Assembly: GCA_018466975.1 (NCBI GenBank) | Contig: CM031558.1 | Coordinates: forward strand, 2,666,001-2,730,000 | Source: Sparassis latifolia | Lineage: Eukaryota > Basidiomycota > Agaricomycetes > Polyporales > Sparassidaceae | Direction of reading: 5' to 3' | Length of the DNA stretch: 64,000 nt | In this document: piece by piece, positions 10,554 to 20,785 of the stretch | Numbering within the stretch: position 1 is the stretch's first letter | Layout of the letters: every line of letters starts with the position of its first letter | The notes under the pieces: model-generated | The model's input: the letters and a program-made list of their open reading frames with translations, nothing else | Told to the model about the DNA's origin: nothing | Database searches by the model: none | Translations under genes and position numbers: made by a program

Positions 10554-11127
10554 TTATGCAGTCTGCATGAAAAAATGGGGTGAAGTCACCGGTCAGTACG
10601 GCAATTGGTACGGAAAAGGGTGTAGCAGTGCACATACCGACTCCTTCAACCAGGTAATGAGGTCGTTGCGGTCCTTCTCCTTCTTGAGACCAGCGAACGC
10701 CATCTTGGTGCCAGGGATATACTAGGCACCACCCACACCCATCAGAATCATAGCTTATGACGTGGCGTCGCGAACGCACCTTTTTGGGGTTCTCCAGGTA
10801 GTCGAACAGCGTCTCCTCGCTCCATGTGATACCTTTGTTCACGTTGGCAGCAGTGTATGAGAAGCCCTCGACCTGGCCAGTCTTACGGCCGAAAATACTG
10901 CAAAGGTGATTGTCAGCCGCAACGTTCTCGCAGAGGCAACCGGCTCACGCACCCGTGGAGGTTGGGGCCAACCTTATTGGGCTCCCCAGCACCGACGGTG
11001 TGACACTGCGCACAACGCGTCTTGAAGAGACCAGCACCCTTGCCAGCGTCACCTGTTAGATTGAACAATATACGTTCAGCACGCGCCGCTGCTCGAAAGA
11101 CGCGTCCATACCTGAAGCAAACGGCAT
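10554..11127 (-). CDS. CYC1: Cytochrome c
   Basis: Five exons on the minus strand (11127-11112, 11052-10953, 10897-10780, 10721-10638 and 10562-10554) give 108 residues, the usual length for fungal cytochrome c. The heme-attachment motif CAQCH is at residues 19-23, and the sixth heme ligand methionine is in YIPGTKMAF (about residue 85). Conserved segments [14 protein letters not shown] and FDYLENPKK are present. The protein carries electrons between complexes III and IV in the mitochondrial intermembrane space. The first coding exon is only 16 nt and the last only 9 nt including the stop codon, so automatic gene callers could truncate it. Confidence 0.96.
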
Positions 11128-11543
11128 TTCTAAAGACTGATAAGTGTTGTGAAGTACAGTAGATGAATAGATGTACAGAGAGACGACCACAGTCGAGTCC
11201 GAGCGAAGATGTGTAGTAGGGAGCAGAGGATCAAAATTTTGGTTATAAGGTCGCCCGTACCGGTTCTTCCCGCCATTACCGGGAAGGTCACGTGGATCGG
11301 ACCTCACCGTCCGGCGGCGGGCTGGCAGTGGCAAATCCAGAGAAACGCATTTGGATATCGTGGGAAAGTGATTCTTTCAGGGGTGTGGGAATTATTTCCA
11401 ACTCCGCTTTCCCTGTTTGTTTGACTTGCGCCGTCACTGTCGCGCGCGCCCGCGACTGCGACCTCCGCTCATCGACCCCGACATCGACCTCACCATCTCC
11501 CTGAAACGGTTCCGCGCACACTGCTGACATTATTGCGGTATTT
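11128..11543. promoter_or_regulatory. Divergent promoter region between CYC1 and DSN1
   Basis: The 416 bases between two divergent start codons must hold both promoters. No specific transcription-factor site can be assigned with confidence. Confidence 0.55.
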
Positions 11544-13690
11544 ATGAACGGCAATAGGCCACCATCACGTCTCGCAGGAGGCGGACTGGATGAACACATG
11601 CTACCGACTCATTCCCAGCCACCAACTTCGAAACGGAAGGAAACAGACGACGGCAACCCACTGAGCAAGGCCACCAAACGACTAAAGAAAGAGGTGCGTG
11701 CTGATCCCGGTTCTGGTGTTCGTCGTTTGAGGTGGGTGTCTGGCTAGGGATCGACAAAGGCGGGCTCGGGGAGCAAACGAAAGTGTACGTGCAGATTCGC
11801 GTGATTGACGCGTATTTGGGCTAAGTCTAGTCTTTTCAGTGAATGGGGAGGAGCAGCCAGGCGGCCTCGTCATTGTACGCGCGCCCTCAGCGCGTCCGCG
11901 GTCCGCACAGGGAGGTGAAACGCTGCAGGTCGAGTCTGTCCCGCAGTCGCGAGCATCTTCGCGCCCACCATCTGCTCCACCACATCAGCGCTCCACCGGC
12001 GAATCATCTAAGCCTCCCGCGAAGAAGTTCAGAGCTGACGGCACCGCCTCATCCACGCGCGTGGTCTCGAAGAGCAAAGACAGGGAGGTCTTCACTAGTA
12101 ACCGGGCAGAGCCAGAGGTCGATGAGGATGTGCGGTTGATGCAGTCCGAGACAGATACTCTTCGTCGGCGCTCGCAGGCGGCCGAGCAGTCCGCCGGCTC
12201 ACTGAATAACAATGTTCAGTTCCTGCCCTCTAAATCACCACGGCCACCCTCGAATCAGAGAGTACATGATACTTCGCTACCACTACCGCAACAAGAAACT
12301 CCTCGGATTGAGCGAAACAGGTTCATGCGAGGGGAAGAGCCAAACCATAGACGGAAGCGGTCGCTCAGTCGCGGTAAGCGGATAAGCTCGAGCTACGAAA
12401 ACACCGGCGTGATCTGTGCGTGTATCCGGTTCTTTCCCGCTCGATGACCCTAGTTACTGAATAGGGCTCAGCACACCCACACACGTCGGTCTCCGATACC
12501 AGTTTCCACAAACACATTGACGGCGATCTTCCGGAACCCCAACGCGTCTGTCAGCTACTGATATGGTGCACACACCGCGCCATGAATGAACTCACCGACT
12601 TATCAAGCCGTGCACCTTCAGAGCAGTCATCGCACGCATCAACCTCAAGACGAGAGGCGAAAAAGCCTGGCAAAGACCCGCCCCCGCTATCTACAGATGG
12701 CATTCAACTTCTGAAGAGGGTGGAGGAGGGCGTGATGAAGATGTTGGCGGAGAAGAAAATCGATACCAATGTGTATAGCTCTGGCGGGGTGTCGGACGCA
12801 CGTGTGACCAAGCCATTGAAGGAGAATGAGCAGAACGTGAAGAATCGAGCGAGGGAGGCTAGGTTCAACGCTCATAATCAGCGGTCAGTCACTAAATGTT
12901 GTCCCCAAATGCCGATGTGAGTTTGACGGTTGCATGGTATAGGTCGAGGGCCGAAGATCTTGCCTGGAGCAAGGTGCAGGATAACTATAACGCGTACCGG
13001 AGCGAAATCTTGGAGGAGATCAGCAAGCTCGAGTCGGCGAAGTCCAAGGGGAAGCAGCGAGCATCTGCAGACCAGCTCGACGAATGGGAAGTAAACGAGT
13101 ACGACTTGCCTCCTCATTTCCGAGGCGGCGAGAACGTCGGTTTAGCCCGCAAGATCATCTCCGCTGGGTCGGACGGGAACAGTACGTTGCGAAGTCGTCT
13201 GGAGGAGCTGGAGTACGCGGTATGTAGTCGTTGCGACGAGCGTGTGTGTTTAGAGACTCATCCTGCTTCATAGATGGATCGCCTCCACACCATCGCCAAT
13301 TCTGCGTTGCACACAACGCGGATGTCGGAAATGGACCTCGATCGTCGGTTCGCTCTGCTGAACATCTCACTCGGTGCCCGCACGCAAGCCGCGCCATCGG
13401 CGCTGCCCTCGTCTTCCACCTCTCTATCATCGTATCTCCCCCCGAGTCTCACGCGTCCGTCGCCGACGACCGACCCTCAAGACCTACTACGAGCGCTATC
13501 CCGCGTCGACGCGCAAAGGCCGCAAGCGCAGGTCGGTGATGCGGCGCGGCGAGCTGTCAGAGAAGTGCAGCGCGCCCACGATGCCACAAGTGGGGTGGCG
13601 GAAAGACGACTGACAGGTGTGCCTCCACCAACGCCGCGAAAGCCTCCAGGGACACCACGACGAGCTACCACACCTGGGAAGGGACGATGA
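11544..13690 (+). CDS. DSN1: Kinetochore protein DSN1/Mis13 (MIS12 complex subunit)
   Basis: Exons are 11544-about 11697, 11840-12415, 12472-12883, 12943-13219 and 13274-13690, giving about 611 residues. The first 250 or so residues are disordered and basic. The family hallmark is in exon 3: FHKHIDGDLPEPQRVCQLLIWCTHRAM, followed by helical segments LLKRVEEGVMKML and LAWSKVQDNYNAYRSEILEEISKLE. This matches the Mis13/Dsn1 family, part of the MIND complex that links centromeric chromatin to Ndc80. The exon 1/exon 2 junction is uncertain: the strong donor at 11694 does not keep frame with the acceptor at 11838-11839, so either the weaker donor at 11698 or a later acceptor at 11849-11850 is used. 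Confidence 0.88.
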
Positions 13691-14237
13691 GGAAAGTGTC
13701 TCTTACCGATCTTAATCCCCGTCCGGCATACTCTTTTCGACCTTTAATTATCTGTATATGGTTCGGTGCACACTTCTTGGTTTGTCGCCTTTCGTCTGTC
13801 GTTCTTCGGCTGCTTCCATCTCTTATTCCATTGCTGTTTCGGTCTCAGTGTGCTCCTCCGTCGTTTGACCTCTATTCGTTAGGAGTGGAGAAGGGAGGTG
13901 CGCAGGGATGTATTGGTATTGGATGCGGAATTGTAACGAACTTCGTAATGTGCATGTATGTAGCGTTAGTCCGCTTCCTGGCAACACCCACGAAGACCCT
14001 TCCTGTCTCCTGGTTGTTCCTCCTCATGAACGTGTGGATGGCCACACCTGATGCCGTATACATATGCATATTTGACGCTCGCTGCCAAGCCCTCACAGCG
14101 GAACTGCGCACTCGACTGCGACAGGCCGCGCTGCTGGTCTCTTTCTCTTCCTTCCTTAGCCCTCTTTCGTCAGATATCTAGCACAATATTGCAGTTATAC
14201 CTTGCAGTCTTCGCAAGCTGTGCGGGGTCATCCTCCG
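13691..14237. other. Intergenic between DSN1 and the DHHC gene
   Basis: A plus-strand frame at 13687-14181 looks hydrophobic by chance and has no family match. The stretch contains the DSN1 3' flank and the DHHC gene promoter. Confidence 0.5.
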
Positions 14238-15720
14238 ATGATCTGCGCGAAGCAAGTCTTCCGATGCTTCAGATGGCTTGAACGTATGGGCGACAAATTC
14301 ACCGGCGCTGCAGGCCCAGTGTTCGTCTTCCTCGCTGTAGTCTTGCTCACGCTGGGTGCCCTCTGTTTCTGTGAGTAAGTTTCCATGCAAGATGCGCGTT
14401 GTCTGATTGTCGGACGCAGTCGTCATAGTCCAACCAACGCTGGCATGGCCGTGGTTGTCGACACCCGTCTGCGTCCTGCTCGCTGTCAATACATTCGCGC
14501 ACTATTATTATGTGTGCACGATCCCTCCAGGATTCGTGACTGACCCGCCCCACCCGCCACGCTCGGGCCTGTTGTGGGCGAAGAAGCGGGAGCCTTCGCG
14601 GCGTGCAGGCGTGCGCTGGACTGAGACCACAATCACGAAAGCAAGTGTTACGCGGTGTGGGCGCTGCGGAGAGATGAGGCCAGAGGTACGTCTACATTAT
14701 TCATCGTTGCCTGGAGAGACGCTAATTTGTCTGCCGTACGGAGAGGTCTCACCATTGCCGGATCTGCAACCGCTGCGTGTTGAAATATGATCACCATTGC
14801 CCAGTGCGTACCACTTTGGAGTTTTTCGCCTGTTGCGCTGATGTATGCTGATAGTGTACGACCACGGATACGTTGAGGACAGGCAGTTATGCTTATCTAA
14901 GTGAATGACCTGCAGGGGTGAATCAATGCGTTGGCCTGCACAATGAACGACACTTCGTTTTGTTCCTGTGAGTGATGTTTATCGCTCGTACCCGAAAGTC
15001 GCCTGACACGGCCAAGGGTGTATATGGTAATAGCGTCATTCTGCCTTGCTGCCTTGGGGTGGAGGCACGTCCTGTCAGCGCTCGGCTGGTATGACGTGAG
15101 AGCCATATCTTTGTCCTGTGGTGGCCCAGCTTACACCGCGAATCTTTCAGGAGTATTGGCCCTACCTCATTCCGCCAACGATCTTTCTCCTGCTCTACAT
15201 TCTGGCTACCGTGATGTGCTTCGCTGTGTGTATCATGGCTGCTTGGCATATATGGAGCATTTCGTGTGGTGAGACCTCTGTCGAGTCCCAGGATCACGAG
15301 CAGTACAGGAAGATGGCGAGAGGGCGGGGCGAGGTACGTGCAATATTCACGTCAAAGCACCGGTCCTGATATTGACTGCTTGGGTGTTGTATGTCAGGCG
15401 TTCGTCAACTCATACGACCTAGGGTGGGTAACTGCCCTCACAAGGGTGTCTGCAGTTTGCTGATCGTCACGCTAAGGCGGCGGAAGAACCTGGAGCTGTT
15501 CTTCAATGTCGGCCAGGACGGCTAGTGAGTACTGATGTCTTGCATTCCCCGATCAACACCACTGAACCTCATTGGCAGCCCCCTATACACGCTCATACTC
15601 CCGCTGCGAGTAGAACCATACACGGATGGCTACTCATGGGCGCGCAAGGCTGGATACGAACGACACCGCGGCATCAGACAGGGCGAAGAGCTGACGGACG
15701 AAGATGACGATGAAGACTGA
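14238..15720 (+). CDS. DHHC palmitoyltransferase
   Basis: Exons 14238-14370, 14420-14685, 14744-14803, 14916-14967, 15017-15095, 15151-15333, 15398-15423, 15477-15524 and 15579-15720 give about 329 residues. Two transmembrane segments (about residues 24-45 and 50-75) precede the cysteine-rich domain [30 protein letters not shown] with the catalytic [16 protein letters not shown] and two more membrane segments follow, then the tail motif [11 protein letters not shown]. Such enzymes attach palmitate to cysteines of membrane proteins. Between DHHC-P and VNQC the family has a Trp whose codon cannot be made by simple splicing here; a 1-nt exon (T at 14855) would restore it, or a weak donor at 14808 would give V-R instead. 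Confidence 0.9.
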
Positions 15721-16333
15721 CAGGTCCCACGTCCAGTCATATTTATTATGTGCCTTGAGCATGCACACCTCCATCGGGGGGGTCGACCGTTTGGCATTGG
15801 TAAGTCCGTGCCCTCGCAATGAACACCAGTATGATGAGAGCTTGCCGGGGCCATATGACACTTCGGAGGGCGTTCTGTCTGCTTTCGTAGATGGGACAGC
15901 CCTCGGGAAGACGCATGATCTACGTCCGGCTTATGTACGCGCTAACGCGCTGTTTTCTCCTGAACCATTGTGTGATCTTTTTGCGCAATCGGAAATACTC
16001 ACTCCATTGTGCTCCTAGGTTGTGTCTGGACGGAAAGACCTTGGCGTCCAGATAATCGTGGGGTAATTCAGAGGACTTGACATTTGACGTAGCACTGGAA
16101 ACGTTCATCTGCGGCACGGACGTTCGTGGACCATGATAGTAACATATCGCAGAATTCATCTGTTTGAGGGCCTTTGGACTCCATTATTTATTCCAAGACA
16201 GAGTAGAGTCGACCGTCGGCTTGCACTGTTCGGAGGTAGTTGGACGGATTGAATGCGAACACGCAAGGTTAGACTTTCAAGTGCCACCTCAAAACAGTGA
16301 TATGACACAAAAGAATGTGTACACGCACATACT
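15721..16333. other. Convergent intergenic region
   Basis: The shared 3' flank of the DHHC gene and NAA20. No gene, repeat or RNA was recognised. Confidence 0.55.
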
Positions 16334-17117
16334 CTACGTTGCATCATGTGCGCTCACGACAATTTCTCGGCCGTTACTTCGGACGGAACGCCGCATCGGG
16401 TCTCGTGAGAGTGGTTTCCTCATATCTGCGAGAGAGACGTGAATCTTCGATAAAACGTCATACAAGAGCGGCAGGACTTACCGAACGCGTCCTCCTCGTC
16501 CTTGGCGTTCCGTCCTAACCCGAGGCTCCCATAGTACTCCCTTATTCGCCTATACACGCTGTAACCGAAGCCCTCATACATGGAGATGGCGATATTGTTC
16601 GCACAGCGCACGTAGAGGTCGACGAAGTATGCCCGATAGTTCTCGTCCGAGATACGCTCGAGTAGGTCAATCATTTTGCGAGCGAGCGAGAGACGGCGGT
16701 ACTCGGGAGCGACGGAAAGGGCAGTGATGTGTCCGTGCCAATCCGCTCCAGTGCCCTCAGCCTTACCAATGACTGTGAAGATTGCAGGTGATGAAGCGAC
16801 GCGGCGTTAAGAAAAGTTGGCTGAGCTCACCGTATCCCATCATGCGACCACTCGGAGACTCCTCGATGCAACATAGGTCGGGCCACCGCGACAAGTAGCC
16901 CAGGTAGAAGCTAATTCCGTACTGTCACAGACTCGGATGAGAACGTTTGGCATTCTCCTTCCTGATGGTCGAGCGTACCGTCTCTGTCCATATGTCCAAA
17001 TTGCTACAGAGCGTCAGAGCCAGGTGTCTCGCTATGACATCAGAAAGCCCATGGCAATACTTACACGTTGTTGAACTTGAAGAGATCGGTCGCTCGGAAT
17101 GGTCGCGCGATACTCAT
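16334..17117 (-). CDS. NAA20: NatB N-terminal acetyltransferase catalytic subunit
   Basis: Five minus-strand exons (17117-17065, 17003-16979, 16921-16831, 16772-16482, 16425-16334) give 183 residues. The N-terminus RPFRATDLFKFNNVNLD, the YGISFYLGYLSRWPDL segment and VDLYVRCANNIAISMYEGFGY are hallmarks of Naa20/Nat3. NatB acetylates nascent proteins starting Met-Asp, Met-Glu, Met-Asn or Met-Gln at the ribosome, together with Naa25. The acetyl-CoA loop reads RRLSLA, where the common GNAT pattern is R/Q-x-x-G-x-G/A, so a Ser replaces the usual first Gly. Length is normal. Exon 2 is only 25 nt. Confidence 0.94.
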
Positions 17118-17965
17118 CCTTGCAATGGCGGGCAGAACACTGAGCTTGAAACGAGTGCAATCCAATTCCTTCATGAGCACGTGGCCGAGATCCAGATCCG
17201 CTTGCTGGTTTGGAAGTCGACGAGGTTGACGGTGACTTGGTGTCAGACCGTAGAGAACTGGAGACTCTGGAGTGGTGTGTGTCGCAGCTGGCGGAAAGAA
17301 ACAGTGCCAGTCAGTGGAATATCTATCGACGTCGCACTTACAGTGCAAATCCCATTCCAGGCGATATCGCTTTCAGAAGTACTGTCATCGTTACGAGCGG
17401 CGGCGCTGGGCAACTGGTCCTGGCTTTTACTTCTTGCTTTGACGTTAATAATGCCATAACGAGGTTGGCCTGTTTCGTTATACCCTTTGTTTCTGCTGAT
17501 GGCATAGTTGGTCCTGATTGTAATCGCAGAACGAGGAGAGCCGGATGCCCAGTCTGCTCCAACTTGCTGCGTCACCCATTGTGCACATATTTTATCATAC
17601 ACACCTTCATCTCCGCTTGCACGATAACAAGCTTTCATTGTTCTCTCGGATCTTGTCCATATGTCACTTTCCAAGGCTACCCGATTCCGTTCGTTGACGA
17701 ACCCCAGGAACGCTTTCCGAAACCTGAGCAGCACGTTCTGCCTCCATGGCCCTACACATTCCGAAGCACGACCTGGTACTTTGGACGTCGGGGGGCTGTC
17801 TTCTGCGGTGAAGATTGCTTCAAAGGGAAAAGCGCAAATGGCTGCGCTTGGCCATGGTATGGCTTCTGCCTTGCCTCGTGCAGGTGCGACAATTCGCTTT
17901 GACTGCGCATCGATTGCCCGCATCTCATTATTCGTGATGCACAAACACGTCATACAGATCCTTCT
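17118..17965. promoter_or_regulatory. Divergent region between NAA20 and the HSP20-like gene
   Basis: Long overlapping frames occur on both strands (17210-17902 plus, 17243-17980 minus) but none shows a domain. This region should hold both promoters and might hold an upstream exon of the HSP20-like gene, though no in-frame splice could be built. Confidence 0.4.
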
Positions 17966-18824
17966 ATGCCCATGCGCCACCCCGCTGTCCTGCTCGGCAC
18001 CACCCCAAGCTCAGAGTCAGCCGCAGATACATCGTCCGGCACAAGTCGAGTGGTCTCTGGCGTAAGCGCTGGCGTGCTCTCTCCTGGACCCTCGCACGTT
18101 CAGCTTAGGCCTCAGCTTGGGGTCAAGCGCACGATCGAGAGAATTCCCAGCGGCATCCTCGTGCCGAGCTGTGATGTCAACGCCAGCATATCCCACAATG
18201 GCTCACTGGCTTCTTTGTCTGCACCGCTTTCTCTGCCTCCCTCGATCTCGCTTACTTCCGTTGATTTGGAGATAGCCCTGACACGGGTGGCGCAGGTTAC
18301 GGTTCTTCGTTCTGCCTTGGCCTCGGTGCCGTCCGCACTGGATATAAGAAGCGCGAATCTCTATCGACAGGCTCCAGATATCAGCCAAGTGCCACCCCAA
18401 CCCGACACCCTTCGCATGTCGACTATCGGCTTTTCACCCGAGGTGCTCGTCGTTATAACGCCGACAGCCTATGACTTTAAGATAGAACTTCCAGGGATCC
18501 AGCATGGAGCGGTCCAGGTACACACCACCAGCGAGAGGGCATCAGTCGTGGTGGACGCTCGACTTGTGCGTCTTCTGAAGAATCGTGAGTCTGTTCACTT
18601 CGTTCGTGCCCAAACTCTGACGACTTTGTCTTTGTCGTTCGGTAGCAACGTGGAAGTGGGAAATCATGGGCTTCACTTATGCTTATCTAAGCGAGACCAA
18701 AGTAAAGGTGGACAACGGAACCATCCTGATCCAGGTACCGCACTTGCCGACACTACGGCCTAATTTACTTCCTCCTCCGAGAGTGCATGTACGTGAACGG
18801 CCGTCCGAGTGGTCGTCCAACTGA
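17966..18824 (+). CDS. Divergent HSP20/alpha-crystallin-like protein
   Basis: Exons 17966-18584 and 18646-18824 (61-nt intron) give 265 residues if the ATG at 17966 is the start. The first 150 residues are Ser/Pro-rich and low in complexity. The C-terminal part has the pattern of an alpha-crystallin domain: YDFKIELPGIQ, a VVV strand, then after the intron VKVDNGTILIQVP, which corresponds to the NGxLxIxxP end of the domain. This resembles small heat-shock chaperones but is distant, so the function is inferred. The frame is open upstream of 17966 for about 20 codons without another ATG, so a missed 5' exon is possible. Confidence 0.6.
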
Positions 18825-19167
18825 GTCTGCAGGGCCACTGGCTGGCTTTGCCCACATCATAGCCTATGTCTTCAATACGTTCTTTTCCTGTCATACTCTC
18901 ACAATACTATGCCGCGACCTCATGTTATTTTCCACATGCATATCAGTGTAGATTGGTTCATGCCTGTTGCTCTATCCAGTTATAATTACCATTGCCTCAG
19001 AGAACGTCCTCGTTGTCAGCATTCGCGAGTCGGTTTGTTCTCTGACGTCACATCTTGGACAGTCTCAATGGACGAGAACAACACGACAGTCTGAATCATA
19101 ACACGCAGTGGGTGGAGGCTATCATCGTCTATAAACAATTTCCCGGGCACGAGCATGCTCCTGCGCT
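18825..19167. other. Intergenic region
   Basis: A 343-base spacer containing the 3' flank of the HSP20-like gene and the promoter of the cysteine-rich protein gene. A TATAAA-like sequence (CTATAAAC) lies near 19128-19136, about 35 bases before the ATG. Confidence 0.5.
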
Positions 19168-20336
19168 ATGACTACCATGATCAGCTTACTCTACGCCCTT
19201 ATCCTCTCCACGACACACGTCGTGCTCTCCGGGGGCGTCGCTCAAGGTGGCTCGTGCACAACAGCGGACGACCGTCTCGACGCCGTATCGCACAAGTTCC
19301 AGAGTGACTGTGAAGACCAAATGTTCTGCTCCGTGTCCGGATCCACAGGTGCTAACGGGACGTGTCAGCCTCGGCGATGTAGACGAGACGAGTTTCCGTT
19401 TGGGTACACGCCACACGATCCGATCCCGCCGCTTTGTTCAAGGGGGAGCTTCTGCCCAGACGGCGGGAACGGCTGCACGCTGCTGCTTGCGGTTGGCTCT
19501 CCGTGCGAGCTAAACCGGGACGACCAGTGCGCACCCCCGCCGGACTGGCAGGCGCTGGCCAACAACCAGAACTTCAATGGATCTTTGTGTCTGAAGTCCA
19601 CGTGCATGTGAGTGGCACCGTACCTCCACAGTCTGACAAAGGCTAAGAATATATGGACTTACAGGTATGCGAATGTCTCGCTGGGAGAGCCGTGCATCAT
19701 CGACACGGTAACATACATTGACGTTGGGCCAAATGGACAGCAGTTCAGCAACAGCATCTCGCGCGACAACTGCCAGTCCCCGCAGATGTACTGCGATAGC
19801 TCTGCTAGTCAGTGTGTGCCCGCCAAGACTCTTGGCGCAGCATGCGCTGCGGACCAAGAATGCGAGACCGTGAGTAAACCGTTCAAGAAGTAGAACGTGC
19901 GCTGACAGTGGTTCATTCCCAGTACAATTGCGGCGCGCAGGGGATATGTGTGGATCCTCCGGAGATGCCCCTTCATGTAGCGCCGTGGCAGTATGTGGTC
20001 ACCAGTTTGAGCGTCATTGGAGGTATGCAGTGCCAGTAATGACAGCGGTAGCGCAACGCTAACTTGGACGGTGTTCAGCAATGGCAGTAACGACCGTGAT
20101 GCTCACTTCGGTTCACAAACGGCTCCGCCTCAAAAGATACCGCGAAATCAGAGACTACTACGAGGAGCAGTTGAGGTGCGTCGGCCAGAAATGCTATGCA
20201 TAGTGTTTCTGAACTTCGGCGGTTGGTTCGAGCTAGCTTACGACGTTCCATCGCCGCCATTCATGCCGCAGCCGCAGAAAGGTACGAAGACGAGAAGGTT
20301 AACTATCAATATACGATACCAGAGTTTCCAGGTTGA
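19168..20336 (+). CDS. Secreted-type cysteine-rich protein with C-terminal membrane anchor
   Basis: Exons 19168-19607, 19665-19869, 19923-20022, 20079-20175 and 20237-20336 give about 313 residues. A signal peptide (residues 1-25, hydrophobic with LLYALILSTTHVVL) precedes an ectodomain with over 20 cysteines and several N-x-S/T sites. A single membrane segment (WQYVVTSLSVIGAMAVTTVML) is followed by a basic cytoplasmic helix (KRLRLKRYREIRDYYEEQL). The layout suggests a type I membrane protein exposed outside the cell. No named family is recognised. The 3' end is uncertain: the frame stops at 20334-20336, but splicing into downstream sequence up to about 20620 is also possible. Confidence 0.72.
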
Positions 20337-20785
20337 GCTCGCCAGTGCGGAAGTCCGCGTACTCGGTACTAGATCTCGTCAGGAGTCGCTGAAGGCGAGC
20401 GTGCTCGGGCAGTCGCTGCTGACGCAGTATACCTTAGACAGAATATGTATTTGCATGAGTCCGAGTCGCCAGCATTTCTGTACAGATCCCGATCTTGCGT
20501 TGGAAGCTCCCGAGACAGACGCTGGAGTGGAAGATCGTCTCCGATCGCGTGGGTCGAAAAGTCCAAGACGCCAGCAGTGTGCACGTCGACGACTACTATT
20601 GAATATCAATTTCCACAGGCAAAACATATCCGCTTATTACAATCGATAGTATGGGAAAAAAATGCCACAACGCGGTCGTAACGATATGCAGATGCGAGAC
20701 TCAAAGCCGTATGTCGGAAGTTAGCGCTACAGATAAGATAGGTGTCGTGAAGGATAGAGAAAGTAGACAAAACAGCCTCTCTATA

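Noticed and set aside
13687..14181. 164-codon hydrophobic plus frame after DSN1
   Set aside because: No domain, and it overlaps the DSN1 3' flank; T-rich sequence gives hydrophobic residues by chance.
17243..17980. 245-codon minus-strand frame and overlapping 230-codon plus frame
   Set aside because: Neither has a recognisable domain; each could be the shadow of the other or of promoter sequence.
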